Positions 27,785 to 37,115 are shown, numbered from the stretch's first letter. The stretch is 64,000 bases of DNA from a bacterium (GCA_905221455.1 CAJNDF010000006.1:91784-155783); one strand, 5' to 3'. Made by a program: numbers and translations. Notes: generated from the letters alone by a model not told the origin.

Positions 27785-28525
27785 CTACTTCTGCGCCACA
27801 AAAAACCAACGGGTGCTGGTTTCTGTCGGCTCCTTGTCCTCAAAGTCCGCATAGAGTTTGAAGGACTTGAAACCAGCCTGTTCCAGTAAAATATCATAGG
27901 TCAAAACCTCATAAGTCCGCTCCTCATGTACTTCATCGTGGCGACTAAAGGAACCGTCCGCCTCCTTGATAAAGAAAGTCAGCTCATGGACGATGGAGTG
28001 AGGTGCTGCATCCTCGTAAGTATCCCAGAGCATTGCAAAATCTTCTGCATTTTCATGATAAGAATAGCCTGGAAAAACTTCATCTGTCTGGTAGGTTGAA
28101 TGCACATCAAAGATGAAGACACCATTTTCATTGAGGGCATTATACACTTCCTTAAAGACGTCCCCTACTTCCACCTCATCCTGCATGTAGCAGATTGAGT
28201 CCGAGTAACACGTGACAAAGTCGTATTGACCTGCCTTGGACAAATCCAGCATATTGCCTTCAATAAATTCAATCTTTTGCTTGGCTGAAGCAGCTCTCTT
28301 CTCAGCAATCTTCAACATATCCGCACTCAAATCAAGTCCAGTCACATCAAAACCTGCCTGAGAAAAGCGTACAGATTGAATCCCTGTCCCACAAGCCAAT
28401 TCCAAGAGTTTATTTCTCTCCTTGTTCTTAGGCAAATGACGCAGAGAAAAATCCGTCCATTTATCATATAAACTATCATCCATCACAGCATCGTAAACAG
28501 CCGCAAAGGTTTCATAAGTCGCCAT
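27785..28525 (-). CDS. class I SAM-dependent methyltransferase
   Basis: A 246-residue protein with the SAM-binding motif LLELACGTGIQSVRFS (about 43-58), then GLDLSADML and a conserved YSDSICYM segment of the UbiE/YqeM-like group. I use the ATG at 28523-28525 (MATYETFAAVYD), which matches the usual start of this family; a longer frame would run into a palindromic element. No clear ribosome site is seen at either start. Substrate unknown. It is kept in the rsfS-yqeK-nadD gene group in Firmicutes (YqeM position). Confidence 0.85.
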   Translation of the reverse strand: MATYETFAAVYDAVMDDSLYDKWTDFSLRHLPKNKERNKLLELACGTGIQSVRFSQAGFDVTGLDLSADMLKIAEKRAASAKQKIEFIEGNMLDLSKAGQYDFVTCYSDSICYMQDEVEVGDVFKEVYNALNENGVFIFDVHSTYQTDEVFPGYSYHENAEDFAMLWDTYEDAAPHSIVHELTFFIKEADGSFSRHDEVHEERTYEVLTYDILLEQAGFKSFKLYADFEDKEPTETSTRWFFVAQK

Positions 28526-28534
28526 AATTAAGAT

Positions 28535-28668
28535 ACAAAGAGCGTTAAAAGCAAGGAGAAAATAGGAAACTTTCTGCTGTATCGTCAGATACAAAGGAAG
28601 TTTATCTTTTTCTCGCAGCTTTTAGCTCGTGTTCAGTTTCGAGATGAACAAAACACGACGCTCTTTAC
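28535..28668. repeat. nested inverted-repeat (foldback) element
   Basis: Outer arms AAAGAGCG (28537-28544) and CGCTCTTT (28659-28666) enclose a long imperfect hairpin: AAAAGC-GAGAAAA, AAACTT and GTATC on the left pair with GATAC, AAGTTT, TTTTCTC and GCTTTT on the right, near 28547-28623. It looks like a small non-coding interspersed repeat; it could be a RUP or SPRITE type element, but I cannot confirm the consensus from memory. It fills the gap between rsfS and the methyltransferase gene. Confidence 0.55.
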
Positions 28669-28729
28669 CTTTCTATCATTTTCTAAAATAAGCAAATAAA
28701 ACCCAGTTGACTGCAACTGAGTTCATCTA

Positions 28730-29083
<354 letters not shown>

Positions 29084-29095
29084 TTAGTCCTCTTT

Positions 29096-29596
29096 CTAGA
29101 AAATATGTTTGTAATCTAGGACATCTGCAAAGCGACCCTCCCAAATGCCCTCATAAAATTCATTTATCGTTTCTGCTGGAATGTCTTTCCCATCAAACGT
29201 TGTGCAAGTTCCTTCTGGAATAATAAGCTGATAGCCATATTCAAAGGCAACCTTGACAGAGGTATCCACACAATATTCTGTCTGCATACCACATAAAACT
29301 AATTTTTCAATCCCCTGTTTATCCAAGTATTCTTTTAAACCAGTTTCTTTGAAAATACTGTTATACTTCTTCTGAAAGACCTTTTCATTTGGTTTTCGAC
29401 TTAAAAGCTCAGATAACTGCCAATCTTCTGATGTTTGAGCTTCAGAGTCCTCAAGATGTTGAACATAAATAATTTCGATATTCTTGCTTCTAGCCTGGTT
29501 TTGTAAATAAGAAATTTTGTCCAATAGACTATTTGTCTGAAAACCGGTTTCCACTAAAATATTCTGAACATCAATGATTATAAAAGCCGTTTTCAT
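29096..29596 (-). CDS. isochorismatase-family cysteine hydrolase
   Basis: A 166-residue cysteine hydrolase fold protein. The putative triad is aspartate in FIIIDVQN (D9), a lysine near KVFQKKYNSIF and the cysteine in CGMQTEYCVDTSV. Relatives include nicotinamidase and N-carbamoyl hydrolases. No zinc motif typical of PncA is obvious, so I do not assign the nicotinamidase role even though nadD is two genes away. It lies directly after yqeK, without a gap. Confidence 0.82.
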   Translation of the reverse strand: MKTAFIIIDVQNILVETGFQTNSLLDKISYLQNQARSKNIEIIYVQHLEDSEAQTSEDWQLSELLSRKPNEKVFQKKYNSIFKETGLKEYLDKQGIEKLVLCGMQTEYCVDTSVKVAFEYGYQLIIPEGTCTTFDGKDIPAETINEFYEGIWEGRFADVLDYKHIF

Positions 29597-30190
29597 TTAG
29601 TCCTCTTTCAAATAGTGCACAAAGGCGTTATAGGTTTCAAGGGTTTGGGGATAGATAGGGAATCCCTGATGAGCTAGATGCTCTACGGTACGAGCTGTTT
29701 CATAGGCCACTGCCTTATTAAGTGACAAACTTGCAATCTCACGCGCCACATCCACACCTGGAAAGGAACGGTTGTGCTCGATATAGTCTGCGACGTAGAC
29801 AACCTTATCTAGGTCAGTCATCTGGTCAGCCCCGACTGTATGGATTTCAATGGCTCGCAGAATTTCAGGATCTTGCAAGTTCAAATCTTCCTGAATCTTG
29901 TAGATACCAACCATACCATGCCAGACATTATTGCCCCAGTTTTTGAGATCAGGGGCTAGCTGATATCGGTCAATCAAGTCTAAAAATTCCTGATCTGACA
30001 GCTTTTTAGCGTAGTCATGAAGAAGGCCTGCTAGTCCTGCTTTTTCACTATCCACACCAAAGCGCTGAGCCAGTTCTATGGCTGCACTCTCCACCCCCAA
30101 ACAATGGGTTAAACGTTTTTCGGGTAGAAGCTCTGCCATTTTTTCCAACAAAGCCTCACGAGAGCAGTTGATATAGTCTTGATAGGCCAT
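29597..30190 (-). CDS. yqeK: HD-domain Ap4A hydrolase
   Basis: A 197-residue HD-domain protein. YqeK enzymes hydrolyse diadenosine tetraphosphate symmetrically to two ADP. The metal motif is visible as H in [12 protein letters not shown] in [10 protein letters not shown], and the later H residues in NNVWHGMVG and EIHTVGA. I start at the ATG at 30188-30190, which overlaps the nadD stop (TGATG); a longer frame starting upstream lies within nadD and is not credible. Coupled to nadD, a conserved pairing. Confidence 0.92.
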   Translation of the reverse strand: MAYQDYINCSREALLEKMAELLPEKRLTHCLGVESAAIELAQRFGVDSEKAGLAGLLHDYAKKLSDQEFLDLIDRYQLAPDLKNWGNNVWHGMVGIYKIQEDLNLQDPEILRAIEIHTVGADQMTDLDKVVYVADYIEHNRSFPGVDVAREIASLSLNKAVAYETARTVEHLAHQGFPIYPQTLETYNAFVHYLKED

Positions 30191-30819
30191 CAGTAGAGAT
30201 CCTCCTTCTCGATGTAATCTACCACCGGCTGAGGAAGGAGAAAATTGGGTTTCCGACCTTGGGCAAGGAAGTCTCGCACCATGCTGGACGAGATGTCCAT
30301 GAGAGGCACATCCACCCAAATAACGGGATAAGAAGTCCCTGCCTTGTAGCGTGGGCGCTGAACCCCAACAAACTGAACCATGTCGACCAGCTCATCAATA
30401 CGGTACCACTTAGGCAGATAGTCCACCATATCAGCCCCGATAATGAAGTAATAATCCGTATCTGGATGTTGCTCTGTCAAAATTTTCATGGTGTCGTAGG
30501 TGTAAGAAATCCCCTTGCGCTCCAACTCAATTGTTTCAATGGCTAGTCCTTCAATCCCCTCGATCGCCAATTCAAGCATCTTGAGACGATGGTGCTCAGG
30601 GATGGTTTCCTTTTTATCTACATGAGGAGGTTGGTATTCAGGCATAAGCAAAACCTGGTCCAGTCCCAACTGCTGGCGTACTTGGTCCGCAACGATCAGA
30701 TGGGCATTGTGAACAGGGTTAAAATTTCCCCCTAAAATTCCGACTTGCTTGCGTTTTTTCTCCTTGATTTCTGGCTCCAACTCTACCTTGGTAAAGGGAG
30801 TCAATAATTCGATTGCCAT
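30190..30819 (-). CDS. nadD: nicotinate-nucleotide adenylyltransferase
   Basis: A 209-residue enzyme that makes deamido-NAD from nicotinate mononucleotide and ATP. The nucleotidyltransferase motif is [12 protein letters not shown] (about 30-41), and the second motif is [11 protein letters not shown] near the C-terminus. The first 25 residues before the Rossmann fold are polar and typical for streptococci. It lies 50 bases downstream of yhbY and overlaps yqeK. Confidence 0.95.
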   Translation of the reverse strand: MAIELLTPFTKVELEPEIKEKKRKQVGILGGNFNPVHNAHLIVADQVRQQLGLDQVLLMPEYQPPHVDKKETIPEHHRLKMLELAIEGIEGLAIETIELERKGISYTYDTMKILTEQHPDTDYYFIIGADMVDYLPKWYRIDELVDMVQFVGVQRPRYKAGTSYPVIWVDVPLMDISSSMVRDFLAQGRKPNFLLPQPVVDYIEKEDLY

Positions 30820-30869
30820 AGGCTAGTCTCCTTTATTTCTCTGTAAAAACAGTTGTTTGGAGTAGTTCT

Positions 30870-31181
30870 TTAGATTTCTTTGACTTTTTTAGAAATCTTG
30901 CGATTTTCTTTCTTGCTAGATTGTTTAAACAAAATCAAAATGCGTCCGATTTTTTGGACTGTATCCACACCGATTTCTTCTTCCAAGATTTCGGCTACTT
31001 CGTGGATGTTTTCATCTGTGTTTTGTAAGAGCGTTACTTTAATCAATTCACGGGCGTCAAGAGCTTGGCGAACGCTGGTTTTGATTTGGTCGTTGAGACC
31101 ATTTTTCCCAATTTGGATGATGGGTTTGAGGGTATGTGCCTGGCTGTTGAGGAAGGCACGTTGTTTTGATGTTAATGACAT
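30870..31181 (-). CDS. yhbY: CRM-domain RNA-binding protein, ribosome assembly factor
   Basis: A 103-residue YhbY protein with the CRM/IF3-C-like fold. The conserved GKNGL (GXXG loop) lies near residue 24, followed by DARELIKVTLL. It associates with pre-50S particles. The lysine-rich tail KENRKISKKVKEI is typical. It lies between yqeH and nadD, but 220 bases of hairpin-rich sequence separate it from yqeH. Confidence 0.93.
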   Translation of the reverse strand: MSLTSKQRAFLNSQAHTLKPIIQIGKNGLNDQIKTSVRQALDARELIKVTLLQNTDENIHEVAEILEEEIGVDTVQKIGRILILFKQSSKKENRKISKKVKEI

Positions 31182-31237
31182 AATTTCTTCCTTGTTCTTT
31201 GATAGTTATTTTAGGTGGCGAGGGACGGTCGGAACTA

Positions 31238-31380
31238 ATTTTTCGAAGATCTCATCTTTGAAAAATGGATTTCCTGACCTTATAATTGAGCCTTGGTCTC
31301 AATTGTGCCCTTTGCCAATCTATCGATTGGCAAGGCACCACGGCAATAACTATCTTTGTATGAGCTCACTTTGTTCGCTC
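31238..31380. other. cluster of three strong and one weak hairpins upstream of yhbY
   Basis: Inverted repeats are ATTTTTCGAAGAT/ATCTTTGAAAAAT (31238-31266, 13-bp arms), AATTGAG/CTCAATT (31284-31304), GTGCC-TTTGCCAATC/GATTGGCAA-GGCAC (31305-31338) and a weaker GAGC/GCTC (31362-31380). They fill the 220-base gap between yqeH and yhbY. None has a long T tail on the minus strand. It may be a structured 5' leader of yhbY, RNA processing sites, or a degenerate interspersed repeat. Confidence 0.5.
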
Positions 31381-31401
31381 GGCGATTTTGTAATAACACT
31401 T

Positions 31402-32508
31402 TTAAATAATTGCTTTGCGTGTGACGACAGCGACGCCTTCTGGTGCCCAGACGGCGACTTTGGCGGTGCCTGTTACGCGGATCCAGCCTAGGCCTGAGAT
31501 GACTAGGTCTGTCTTGTCCTTGATGGTAAAGACATGTTGGACTAGTTTTGGAAAATCTTCTTTTTCCTTGCTATTTGGCGGTGTTAGAAGAGTTCCAAGG
31601 TGCTTGTCATAAAAGGCACTAGCGCCTTCTAGCTTGGTACGATGGAGTTTGAGTTCATTGTCAAAGAAAGCAGTAAATCCTTGCTTTTCTCCTGCAATGA
31701 AGTCAAAGCGTCCCAAGCCACCTAAAAACAGGGTTTGCTCAGGATTAAGCTGATAGGTTTTAGGCTTGATTTCCTTTTTAGGGCTGACATACTTGAGATT
31801 TTTGGCCGTCAAGTAATGAGCCATCTGGTGACGATGGATGATTCCCGGTGTATCGTAGATATAAGAGCCGTCGTCAAGTGGAATCTCAATCTTATCCAAG
31901 GTTGTCCCTGGGAAGCGCGAAGTCGTAATGACATTCTGATCACCCGTGATTTCTTGGATAATGGCATTGATAAGGGTTGATTTTCCAACGTTGGTTACCC
32001 CAACGACATAGACATCACGGCCCTTACGGTAGTGTTCAATCTTGTCAATGACTTCCTTAATGGCATGTTTGTTTTGTGCCGAAGTTAGGACGACATCAAC
32101 AGGACGAAGCCCTTCTTCGTGGGCACGTTCCATGAGCCACTGGCTAATCTTACCTGGTTTTACTGACTTGGGCAGAATATCTTTTTTATTTCCGACCAAG
32201 AAGACATCATTGCCCGATACAAAACGTGGCAAGCCTGGGATGACAGAGCCATTAAAGTCAAAGATATCAATGACATTAACCACCAAAGCATCACTGTCTC
32301 CCACCTCGTGCAAGAGCTTGAGGAAATCATCGTCCGTCAACTGGACATCCGTGATTTCATTGTAGTGGCGGAGACGGAAACAGCGTTGGCAATAGACTTC
32401 GCCAGTCTCCAAACCTTTTTCAAGTGCCGACTGGGGGGTAAAACCAAGACCAGTCTTGTCTGTCGTCTGAATGGTTGCTCCACAACCAATACAGAGAATT
32501 TCTTCCAT
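31402..32508 (-). CDS. yqeH: circularly permuted GTPase, 30S assembly
   Basis: A 368-residue YqeH GTPase needed for 16S rRNA and 30S assembly. The N-terminal treble-clef zinc finger (CIGCG ... CQRCF, about 6-42) precedes a permuted GTPase domain in which NKKD (G4) comes before GVTNVGKSTLINA (G1) and DTPG (G3). The C-terminal domain binds RNA. It lies 2 bases after yqeG. Confidence 0.95.
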   Translation of the reverse strand: MEEILCIGCGATIQTTDKTGLGFTPQSALEKGLETGEVYCQRCFRLRHYNEITDVQLTDDDFLKLLHEVGDSDALVVNVIDIFDFNGSVIPGLPRFVSGNDVFLVGNKKDILPKSVKPGKISQWLMERAHEEGLRPVDVVLTSAQNKHAIKEVIDKIEHYRKGRDVYVVGVTNVGKSTLINAIIQEITGDQNVITTSRFPGTTLDKIEIPLDDGSYIYDTPGIIHRHQMAHYLTAKNLKYVSPKKEIKPKTYQLNPEQTLFLGGLGRFDFIAGEKQGFTAFFDNELKLHRTKLEGASAFYDKHLGTLLTPPNSKEKEDFPKLVQHVFTIKDKTDLVISGLGWIRVTGTAKVAVWAPEGVAVVTRKAII

Positions 32509-32510
32509 AT

Positions 32511-33038
32511 TTAAATTCCTTTTTTATATGTAATCGGTCCGTACTTTTCAGTGATTTTTCGCATGACACGGCGCTCACGAGCTCGGTTAATCTGCGTCTT
32601 GATCGAGTCGTGCTGGACCAAGGGCTTGACCAAGATTGAGCGAATGCCTGCACGGTGGGCTGCTCGTATATCTGTCATAAGCTGGTCACCGACCATGACC
32701 ACTTCACTTTTCTCATAGTGAAATTCCTTCATGGCACGGTCTATTCCAAATGTGAAGGGCTTCAAGGCCCAATAAACGTAATCAATCCCAAATTTTTCAA
32801 CTGCTCGTTGAACTCGTTTTTTGGTGTTATTTGAGACCACGATGATGCGAATACCCACGTCACGGAGGTCATGTAGCCATTGCTTCATTTCTGGCGTCCC
32901 GTCAGGGTTGTTCCAAGCAATGAGGGTATTGTCCAAATCGACCAAAACAGCCTTGATTCCCTGCGCCTGCAGGCTTGGGACTGTCAGATCATAGACTGCT
33001 TCCACAGCAAAATCTGGCATGTAATTTTCAATCGCCAT
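32511..33038 (-). CDS. yqeG: HAD-superfamily phosphatase, YqeG
   Basis: A 175-residue HAD IIIA phosphatase. The nucleophile motif is VLVDLDNTLIAW (about 29-40), with SNN as motif II and VGDQLMTDI as the metal motif. I use the ATG at 33036-33038 (MAIENYMPDF), preceded by AAAAGGAG; a longer frame to 33134 overlaps corA out of frame and is not credible. Substrate is uncertain; relatives include phosphatidylglycerol-phosphate phosphatase. It starts 15 bases after the original corA stop. Confidence 0.92.
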   Translation of the reverse strand: MAIENYMPDFAVEAVYDLTVPSLQAQGIKAVLVDLDNTLIAWNNPDGTPEMKQWLHDLRDVGIRIIVVSNNTKKRVQRAVEKFGIDYVYWALKPFTFGIDRAMKEFHYEKSEVVMVGDQLMTDIRAAHRAGIRSILVKPLVQHDSIKTQINRARERRVMRKITEKYGPITYKKGI

Positions 33039-33052
33039 TCTGGCTCCTTTTC

Positions 33053-33961
33053 TTAACTTTTTTTCGCAATTTTCCTTAGTAATAATGACAAGACAATCCA
33101 CAAACCTGCACTGGCCAAGCTGATGTAGAGTCAAGCATGGGGCTCATCTGTTAAAGGTAGCGGAACATTCATTCCGAAAAATCCTGTCACGACTGCCAAA
33201 ACAGCCAGCAAAACTGAAATGATGGTCAAGGTTGTCAAATTATCATTCAGATTATTGTTTAGGATGTTGTTGTAAGATGCTGATAGTTGTTGAAGGACTT
33301 GTGAAATCAAGTCTGTCATGGACACCAACTGATGAGCTTCAATCATAGCATCATCAAACTGCTCTCTCTCAATCTCATTAAAACTGCGATAAAGGGCATG
33401 CCCTTGAATATGCTCTAGCAACATGCGATTTTGCTTGGCAGCCGCAGTAAGGTAAACCATACCGGTCTCCAAGTCAGACAAGGCAAAGAGGTTTTTCTTA
33501 GTCGTTCGCTGACGCAAGAGTCCATTAACCTCATCCTTACTCTTGTCCATCTGCTCGATGACAGGATAGTAGGCATTGCTGATGATTTCCAGACTGGCAA
33601 AGAGAAACTTGTAAATCGAAAGCGTGTCATGACTGTCTAGATAACGGGTCATTTGTTCAATGACATAAGCATTCTTGGTATTACTAATGGTAATCAGGCG
33701 ACGATGTTCCACGATAAAGGTCATAGGAAAGGCTTCGTAGTATTCCTTATCCTTTTTCAAGTGCAAGACATTGTAGATAAAGGTCACAGTCCCATTTTCG
33801 CGGTGATAATCCATGTGGGCGCGCTCATTCCTATCCAGTGCGTATTCAATGGTTTCCTTGTCCAAACCGTAGATTTCAGAAAGGTCCTCTAGTTTTTTCA
33901 ACTTGTCCAAATCTAGGTCAATCCAAGTACAGCCATTGCCCAACTGTTTTTCTAAAAACAT
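33053..33961 (-). pseudogene. CorA-family divalent cation transporter, truncated by an in-frame stop
   Basis: The frame encodes a CorA-type Mg2+/Co2+ transporter: cytoplasmic domain about 1-240, first membrane helix (about 245-265) and the GMN signature in FFGMNVPLPL. A TGA at 33131-33133 stops it after 276 residues, inside the periplasmic loop. The same frame continues past the TGA for 25 more codons (LYISLASAGLWIVLSLLLRK then IAKKS) to a TAA at 33053-33055. Those codons form the missing second membrane helix and basic tail. The TGA probably replaced TGG (Trp). CorA works as a pentamer with two helices per chain, so the product is likely inactive unless the stop is read through. Confidence 0.85.
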
Positions 33962-34012
33962 CTTCTCTCCTTTACCAAACTCTTTCTATTGTATCATAAA
34001 TCTGCTAAAATT

Positions 34013-34579
34013 TCAGGCCTGGTCTTTCCGAGAGAAATTGCTGACGACGGTGATATTCCGATTAGGAACGAAGTGTAGAACCTGGTCTTCTCCTCTGAGT
34101 TGCGTTGTTCGAATGCCAACGCTGACGACCTTGCCCGATACAGTAATGGGACCATTTGTTAGAACGACCTCATCTCCCACATCCAGTTGACGTTCAAAGA
34201 GGATAAAAAAGCCATTGATGACATCAGACAGAAAGCCTTGGGCTCCCATACCAATGGCCACCCCAGCAATCCCAGCCCCTGCCAGCAAACTAGAAACTGG
34301 CAAGCCCAATATCGACAAAATGCAGTAAAGTAAAAAGAAATAAAGGGTATAATTAAACACATTTTCTAGCAGACGTGAGATGGTTTTCTGACGCCCGACA
34401 TCATGGTGAGACATTTTTAGAGAAGGCTTGACAATTCTCTGCACCATGGTATGAAGCAGTTTCTTAGCTATATAAAAGAGTAAAAACAGGAATAAAAGAG
34501 AAAGTAGCTTGGTCAAGATATTCTCGATAATCGCTGTTAGATCAAGCTTATTGAGGTAGGTATGAATAAATTCTTGCAT
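34013..34579 (-). CDS. small MscS-family mechanosensitive channel
   Basis: A 188-residue protein. Two to three membrane helices lie at about 25-45, 75-97 and 97-120; the last is the glycine/alanine-rich pore helix (LLAGAGIAGVAIGMGAQGFLSD). The beta domain follows with RQLDVGDEVVL and ends just after VPNRNITVVSNFSR, so the C-terminal alpha/beta cage of longer MscS is missing. Such short forms occur in streptococci, so I do not call it broken. Probably releases solutes on osmotic downshock. Confidence 0.82.
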   Translation of the reverse strand: MQEFIHTYLNKLDLTAIIENILTKLLSLLFLFLLFYIAKKLLHTMVQRIVKPSLKMSHHDVGRQKTISRLLENVFNYTLYFFLLYCILSILGLPVSSLLAGAGIAGVAIGMGAQGFLSDVINGFFILFERQLDVGDEVVLTNGPITVSGKVVSVGIRTTQLRGEDQVLHFVPNRNITVVSNFSRKDQA

Positions 34580-34671
34580 AGAAAACTCCTTTCATTTATT
34601 ATACCATACTTTCATAAAGTGTCATTCTCCATAAATATTCAAAAATAATTTCAAAAATAGACAGAAAATTC

Positions 34672-34700
34672 TTGATTTTAGCTCATATTTATACTATAAT
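34672..34700 (+). promoter_or_regulatory. sstT promoter
   Basis: -35 TTGATT (34672-34677), 17-bp spacer, -10 TATAAT (34695-34700). A GGAGA ribosome site follows 6 bases ahead of the ATG at 34731. Confidence 0.8.
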
Positions 34701-34730
34701 CATAAACATTACACAACAAAGGAGATTGTT

Positions 34731-35936
34731 ATGAAAAAAATCATTCATGCTTGGAATAAGGCAAGCCTGATCAAACGTATCTTGATTGGCATGCTTATTG
34801 GAGGAACCCTAGGACTGACACTTCCTAACATTTCAGGAATTGGCCTGCTCGGAGATCTCTTTGTTGGTGGCCTTAAAGCCATCGCACCAATTCTGGTCTT
34901 TGCCCTCGTTGCTAACGCCCTATCCCAACATCAAAAAGGACAAGATAGCAATATGAAAACGGTTATCTTCCTTTACTTGGTAGGAACCTTTGCCGCTGCC
35001 CTTATCGCTGTACTAGCAAGTTTCATCGTCCCTGTTGAAATTACCCTAAATAGTGCTAATACCGATATTGCTCCACCAGATGGAATTGGTCAGGTCCTCA
35101 GCAACCTCTTACTCAAATTGGTTGACAATCCAGTCAATGCCCTCGTCACAGCCAACTACATTGGTATCCTATCATGGGCAGTTGTTTTCGGGATTGCCAT
35201 GAGAGAGGCCAGCAAAAATAGTAAAGAATTGTTGAATACTATTGCTGATGTGACTTCTAAAATTGTCGAATGGATTATCAACCTAGCACCATTTGGGATC
35301 TTAGGACTCGTATTTAAAACCATCTCTGATAAGGGAATCGGAAGCCTAGCCAACTACGGAATCTTGCTTGCCCTCTTGGTGACAACTATGTTCTTTGTGG
35401 CCCTAGTAGTCAATCCATTGATTGCCTTCCTCTTTATGAAGAGAAACCCTTATCCCCTCGTTTGGAAATGTTTGCGTGTCAGCGGTGTGACAGCCTTCTT
35501 CACTCGTAGTTCTGCAGCTAACATTCCTGTCAACATGAAGCTCTGTCACGATCTTGGACTGGATCCAGATACCTACTCTGTTTCTATCCCACTTGGTTCT
35601 ACTATCAACATGGCCGGGGCAGCGATTACCATTAACGTTTTGACTCTTGCTGCAGTAAATACTCTTGGAATCCCTGTTGACTTTGCCACAGCCTTTGTCC
35701 TCAGTGTAGTAGCAGCTATCTCAGCCTGTGGTGCTTCTGGTATTGCGGGGGGGTCCCTTCTTCTTATCCCAGTTGCTTGTAGCCTTTTCGGTATTTCTAA
35801 CGATATTGCCATGCAAGTTGTCGGAGTTGGTTTTGTGATTGGGGTCATCCAAGACTCATGTGAAACAGCCCTCAACTCGTCTACAGACGTCCTCTTTACT
35901 GCCGTTGCCGAATACGCAGCAGCTCGTAAAAAATAA
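34731..35936 (+). CDS. sstT: Na+/serine-threonine symporter
   Basis: A 401-residue dicarboxylate/amino acid:cation symporter family protein, with about eight membrane helices and two re-entrant loops. Conserved parts are the [11 protein letters not shown] hairpin (serine-rich motif), the NMAGAAITI stretch and [17 protein letters not shown]. It imports serine and threonine with sodium. Monocistronic, followed by a short AT-rich stretch and a BOX element. A run of seven G lies in the coding region at 35747-35753. Confidence 0.94.
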   Translation: MKKIIHAWNKASLIKRILIGMLIGGTLGLTLPNISGIGLLGDLFVGGLKAIAPILVFALVANALSQHQKGQDSNMKTVIFLYLVGTFAAALIAVLASFIVPVEITLNSANTDIAPPDGIGQVLSNLLLKLVDNPVNALVTANYIGILSWAVVFGIAMREASKNSKELLNTIADVTSKIVEWIINLAPFGILGLVFKTISDKGIGSLANYGILLALLVTTMFFVALVVNPLIAFLFMKRNPYPLVWKCLRVSGVTAFFTRSSAANIPVNMKLCHDLGLDPDTYSVSIPLGSTINMAGAAITINVLTLAAVNTLGIPVDFATAFVLSVVAAISACGASGIAGGSLLLIPVACSLFGISNDIAMQVVGVGFVIGVIQDSCETALNSSTDVLFTAVAEYAAARKK

Positions 35937-35990
35937 TCCATAAAGACAAGCCTGCTCAGGTTTTGTCTTTTGCTCTTTTATTCTAACTTA

Positions 35991-36095
35991 TACTCTTCGA
36001 AAATCAAATTCAAACCACGTCAGCTTCGCCTTGCCGTACTCAAGTACTGCCTACGGCTAGCTTCCTAGTTTGCTCTTTGATTTTCATTGAGTATT
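35991..36095 (+). repeat. BOX element without boxB (boxA-boxC)
   Basis: boxA (from TACTCTTCGAAAATCAAATT through CGCCTTGCCGTA) is followed closely by boxC (CTACGGCTAGCTTCCTAGTT to the TTCATTGAGTAT end). No boxB unit lies between. It ends 15 bases before the start codon of the FUSC-family gene, so it forms part of that gene's 5' leader. Confidence 0.9.
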
Positions 36096-36109
36096 ATCAG
36101 GAAATTCTT

Positions 36110-37063
36110 ATGTCTATTAGCCAACGTACGACCAAGCTCATCTTAGCCACTTGCCTCGCCTGCCTGCTTGCTTATTTTCTCAATCTCTCTTCAGCAGTTT
36201 CGGCTGGAATTATCGCTCTCTTGAGCCTATCTGATACCCGTAGAAGCACTTTAAAACTGGCTCGCGATCGTCTTTTTTCTATGCTTCTAGCTTTGGTTAT
36301 TGGGGTTTTGGTCTTTCACTTGAGCGGATTTCATATCTGGAGCCTTGGCCTCTATCTGGCGCTTTATGTGCCCCTAGCCTACAAGATGGGCTGGGAAATT
36401 GGCATCACACCAAGCACTGTTTTGGTTAGCCATCTCTTGGTTCAAGAGTCAACCTCTCCAGACCTTCTAGTCAATGAATTCCTTCTCTTTGCAATCGGTA
36501 CAGGATTTGCCCTACTGGTCAATCTCTACATGCCTTCCCGAGAAGAGGAAATCCAGCACTATCACACGCTGGTGGAAGAAAAGTTAAAAGATATCCTCCA
36601 GCGTTTCAAATATTATTTATCCAGAGGAGATGGACGCAACCGAGCACAGCTGGTGGAAGAATTAGACACCCTTTTGGAAGAAGCCCTCAAACTGGTCTAC
36701 CTAGATCACTCTGACCACCTCTTTCACCAGACCGACTACCATATCCACTACTTTGAGATGAGACAGCGACAAAGTCGTATCCTGCGAAACATGGCCCAGC
36801 AGATCAACACCTGTCACCTAGCTGCCAGTGAAAGCCTGATTTTGGCCCAACTCTTTTCAAAAATTGCAGGGCAACTGAGCCAGACCAATCCTGCTTCTGA
36901 TTTGCTAGATGAAATTGAACGCTATCTAGAAGTCTTCCGAAACCGCAGTCTACCTAAGACAAGAGAAGAATTTGAAACCCGCGCCACCCTTCTTCAACTC
37001 CTACGTGAAGCCAAAACCTTCATCCAAGTGAAAGTTGACTTTTATCAAAAATATGGACAGTAA
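36110..37063 (+). CDS. FUSC-family (aromatic acid exporter-like) membrane protein
   Basis: A 317-residue protein with four to five membrane helices in the first 150 residues (after MSISQRTTKLILATCLACLLA) and a helical cytoplasmic C-terminal domain, the layout of the ArAE_1/FUSC family. Substrate unknown. I use the ATG at 36110, preceded by AGGA; the longer frame starting at 36077 would take its first codons from the BOX element. Transcription may depend on sstT read-through or BOX-borne signals. Confidence 0.82.
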   Translation: MSISQRTTKLILATCLACLLAYFLNLSSAVSAGIIALLSLSDTRRSTLKLARDRLFSMLLALVIGVLVFHLSGFHIWSLGLYLALYVPLAYKMGWEIGITPSTVLVSHLLVQESTSPDLLVNEFLLFAIGTGFALLVNLYMPSREEEIQHYHTLVEEKLKDILQRFKYYLSRGDGRNRAQLVEELDTLLEEALKLVYLDHSDHLFHQTDYHIHYFEMRQRQSRILRNMAQQINTCHLAASESLILAQLFSKIAGQLSQTNPASDLLDEIERYLEVFRNRSLPKTREEFETRATLLQLLREAKTFIQVKVDFYQKYGQ

Positions 37064-37115
37064 AAAAGAAAACTTCAGACCAGTCACAAAAAGTGAATCT
37101 CTGAAGTTTTCTTTT
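37064..37115. terminator. bidirectional terminator between the FUSC gene and asp5
   Basis: AAAAGAAAACTTCAGA (37064-37079) and TCTGAAGTTTTCTTTT (37100-37115) form a perfect 16-bp stem with a 20-base loop. A and T runs at the outer ends suit both convergent units. It closes the whole accessory-Sec island and overlaps the asp5 stop codon. Confidence 0.85.

Noticed and set aside
28526..28594. N-terminal extension of the methyltransferase (MYLTIQQK...)
   Set aside because: It lies in the foldback element, has no ribosome site and is not expected in the family; the MATYETF start fits.
30191..30319. N-terminal extension of YqeK by 43 residues
   Set aside because: It overlaps nadD in another frame and is low-quality sequence; ATG at 30190 is coupled to the nadD stop.
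33039..33134. N-terminal extension of YqeG by 32 residues
   Set aside because: It is the corA tail read in another frame; a strong ribosome site marks the ATG at 33038.
34013..34579. Broken MscS gene (missing C-terminal cage)
   Set aside because: No continuing frame or homologous codons are seen after the stop, and corA promoter-like sequence follows at once, so a naturally short form is more likely.
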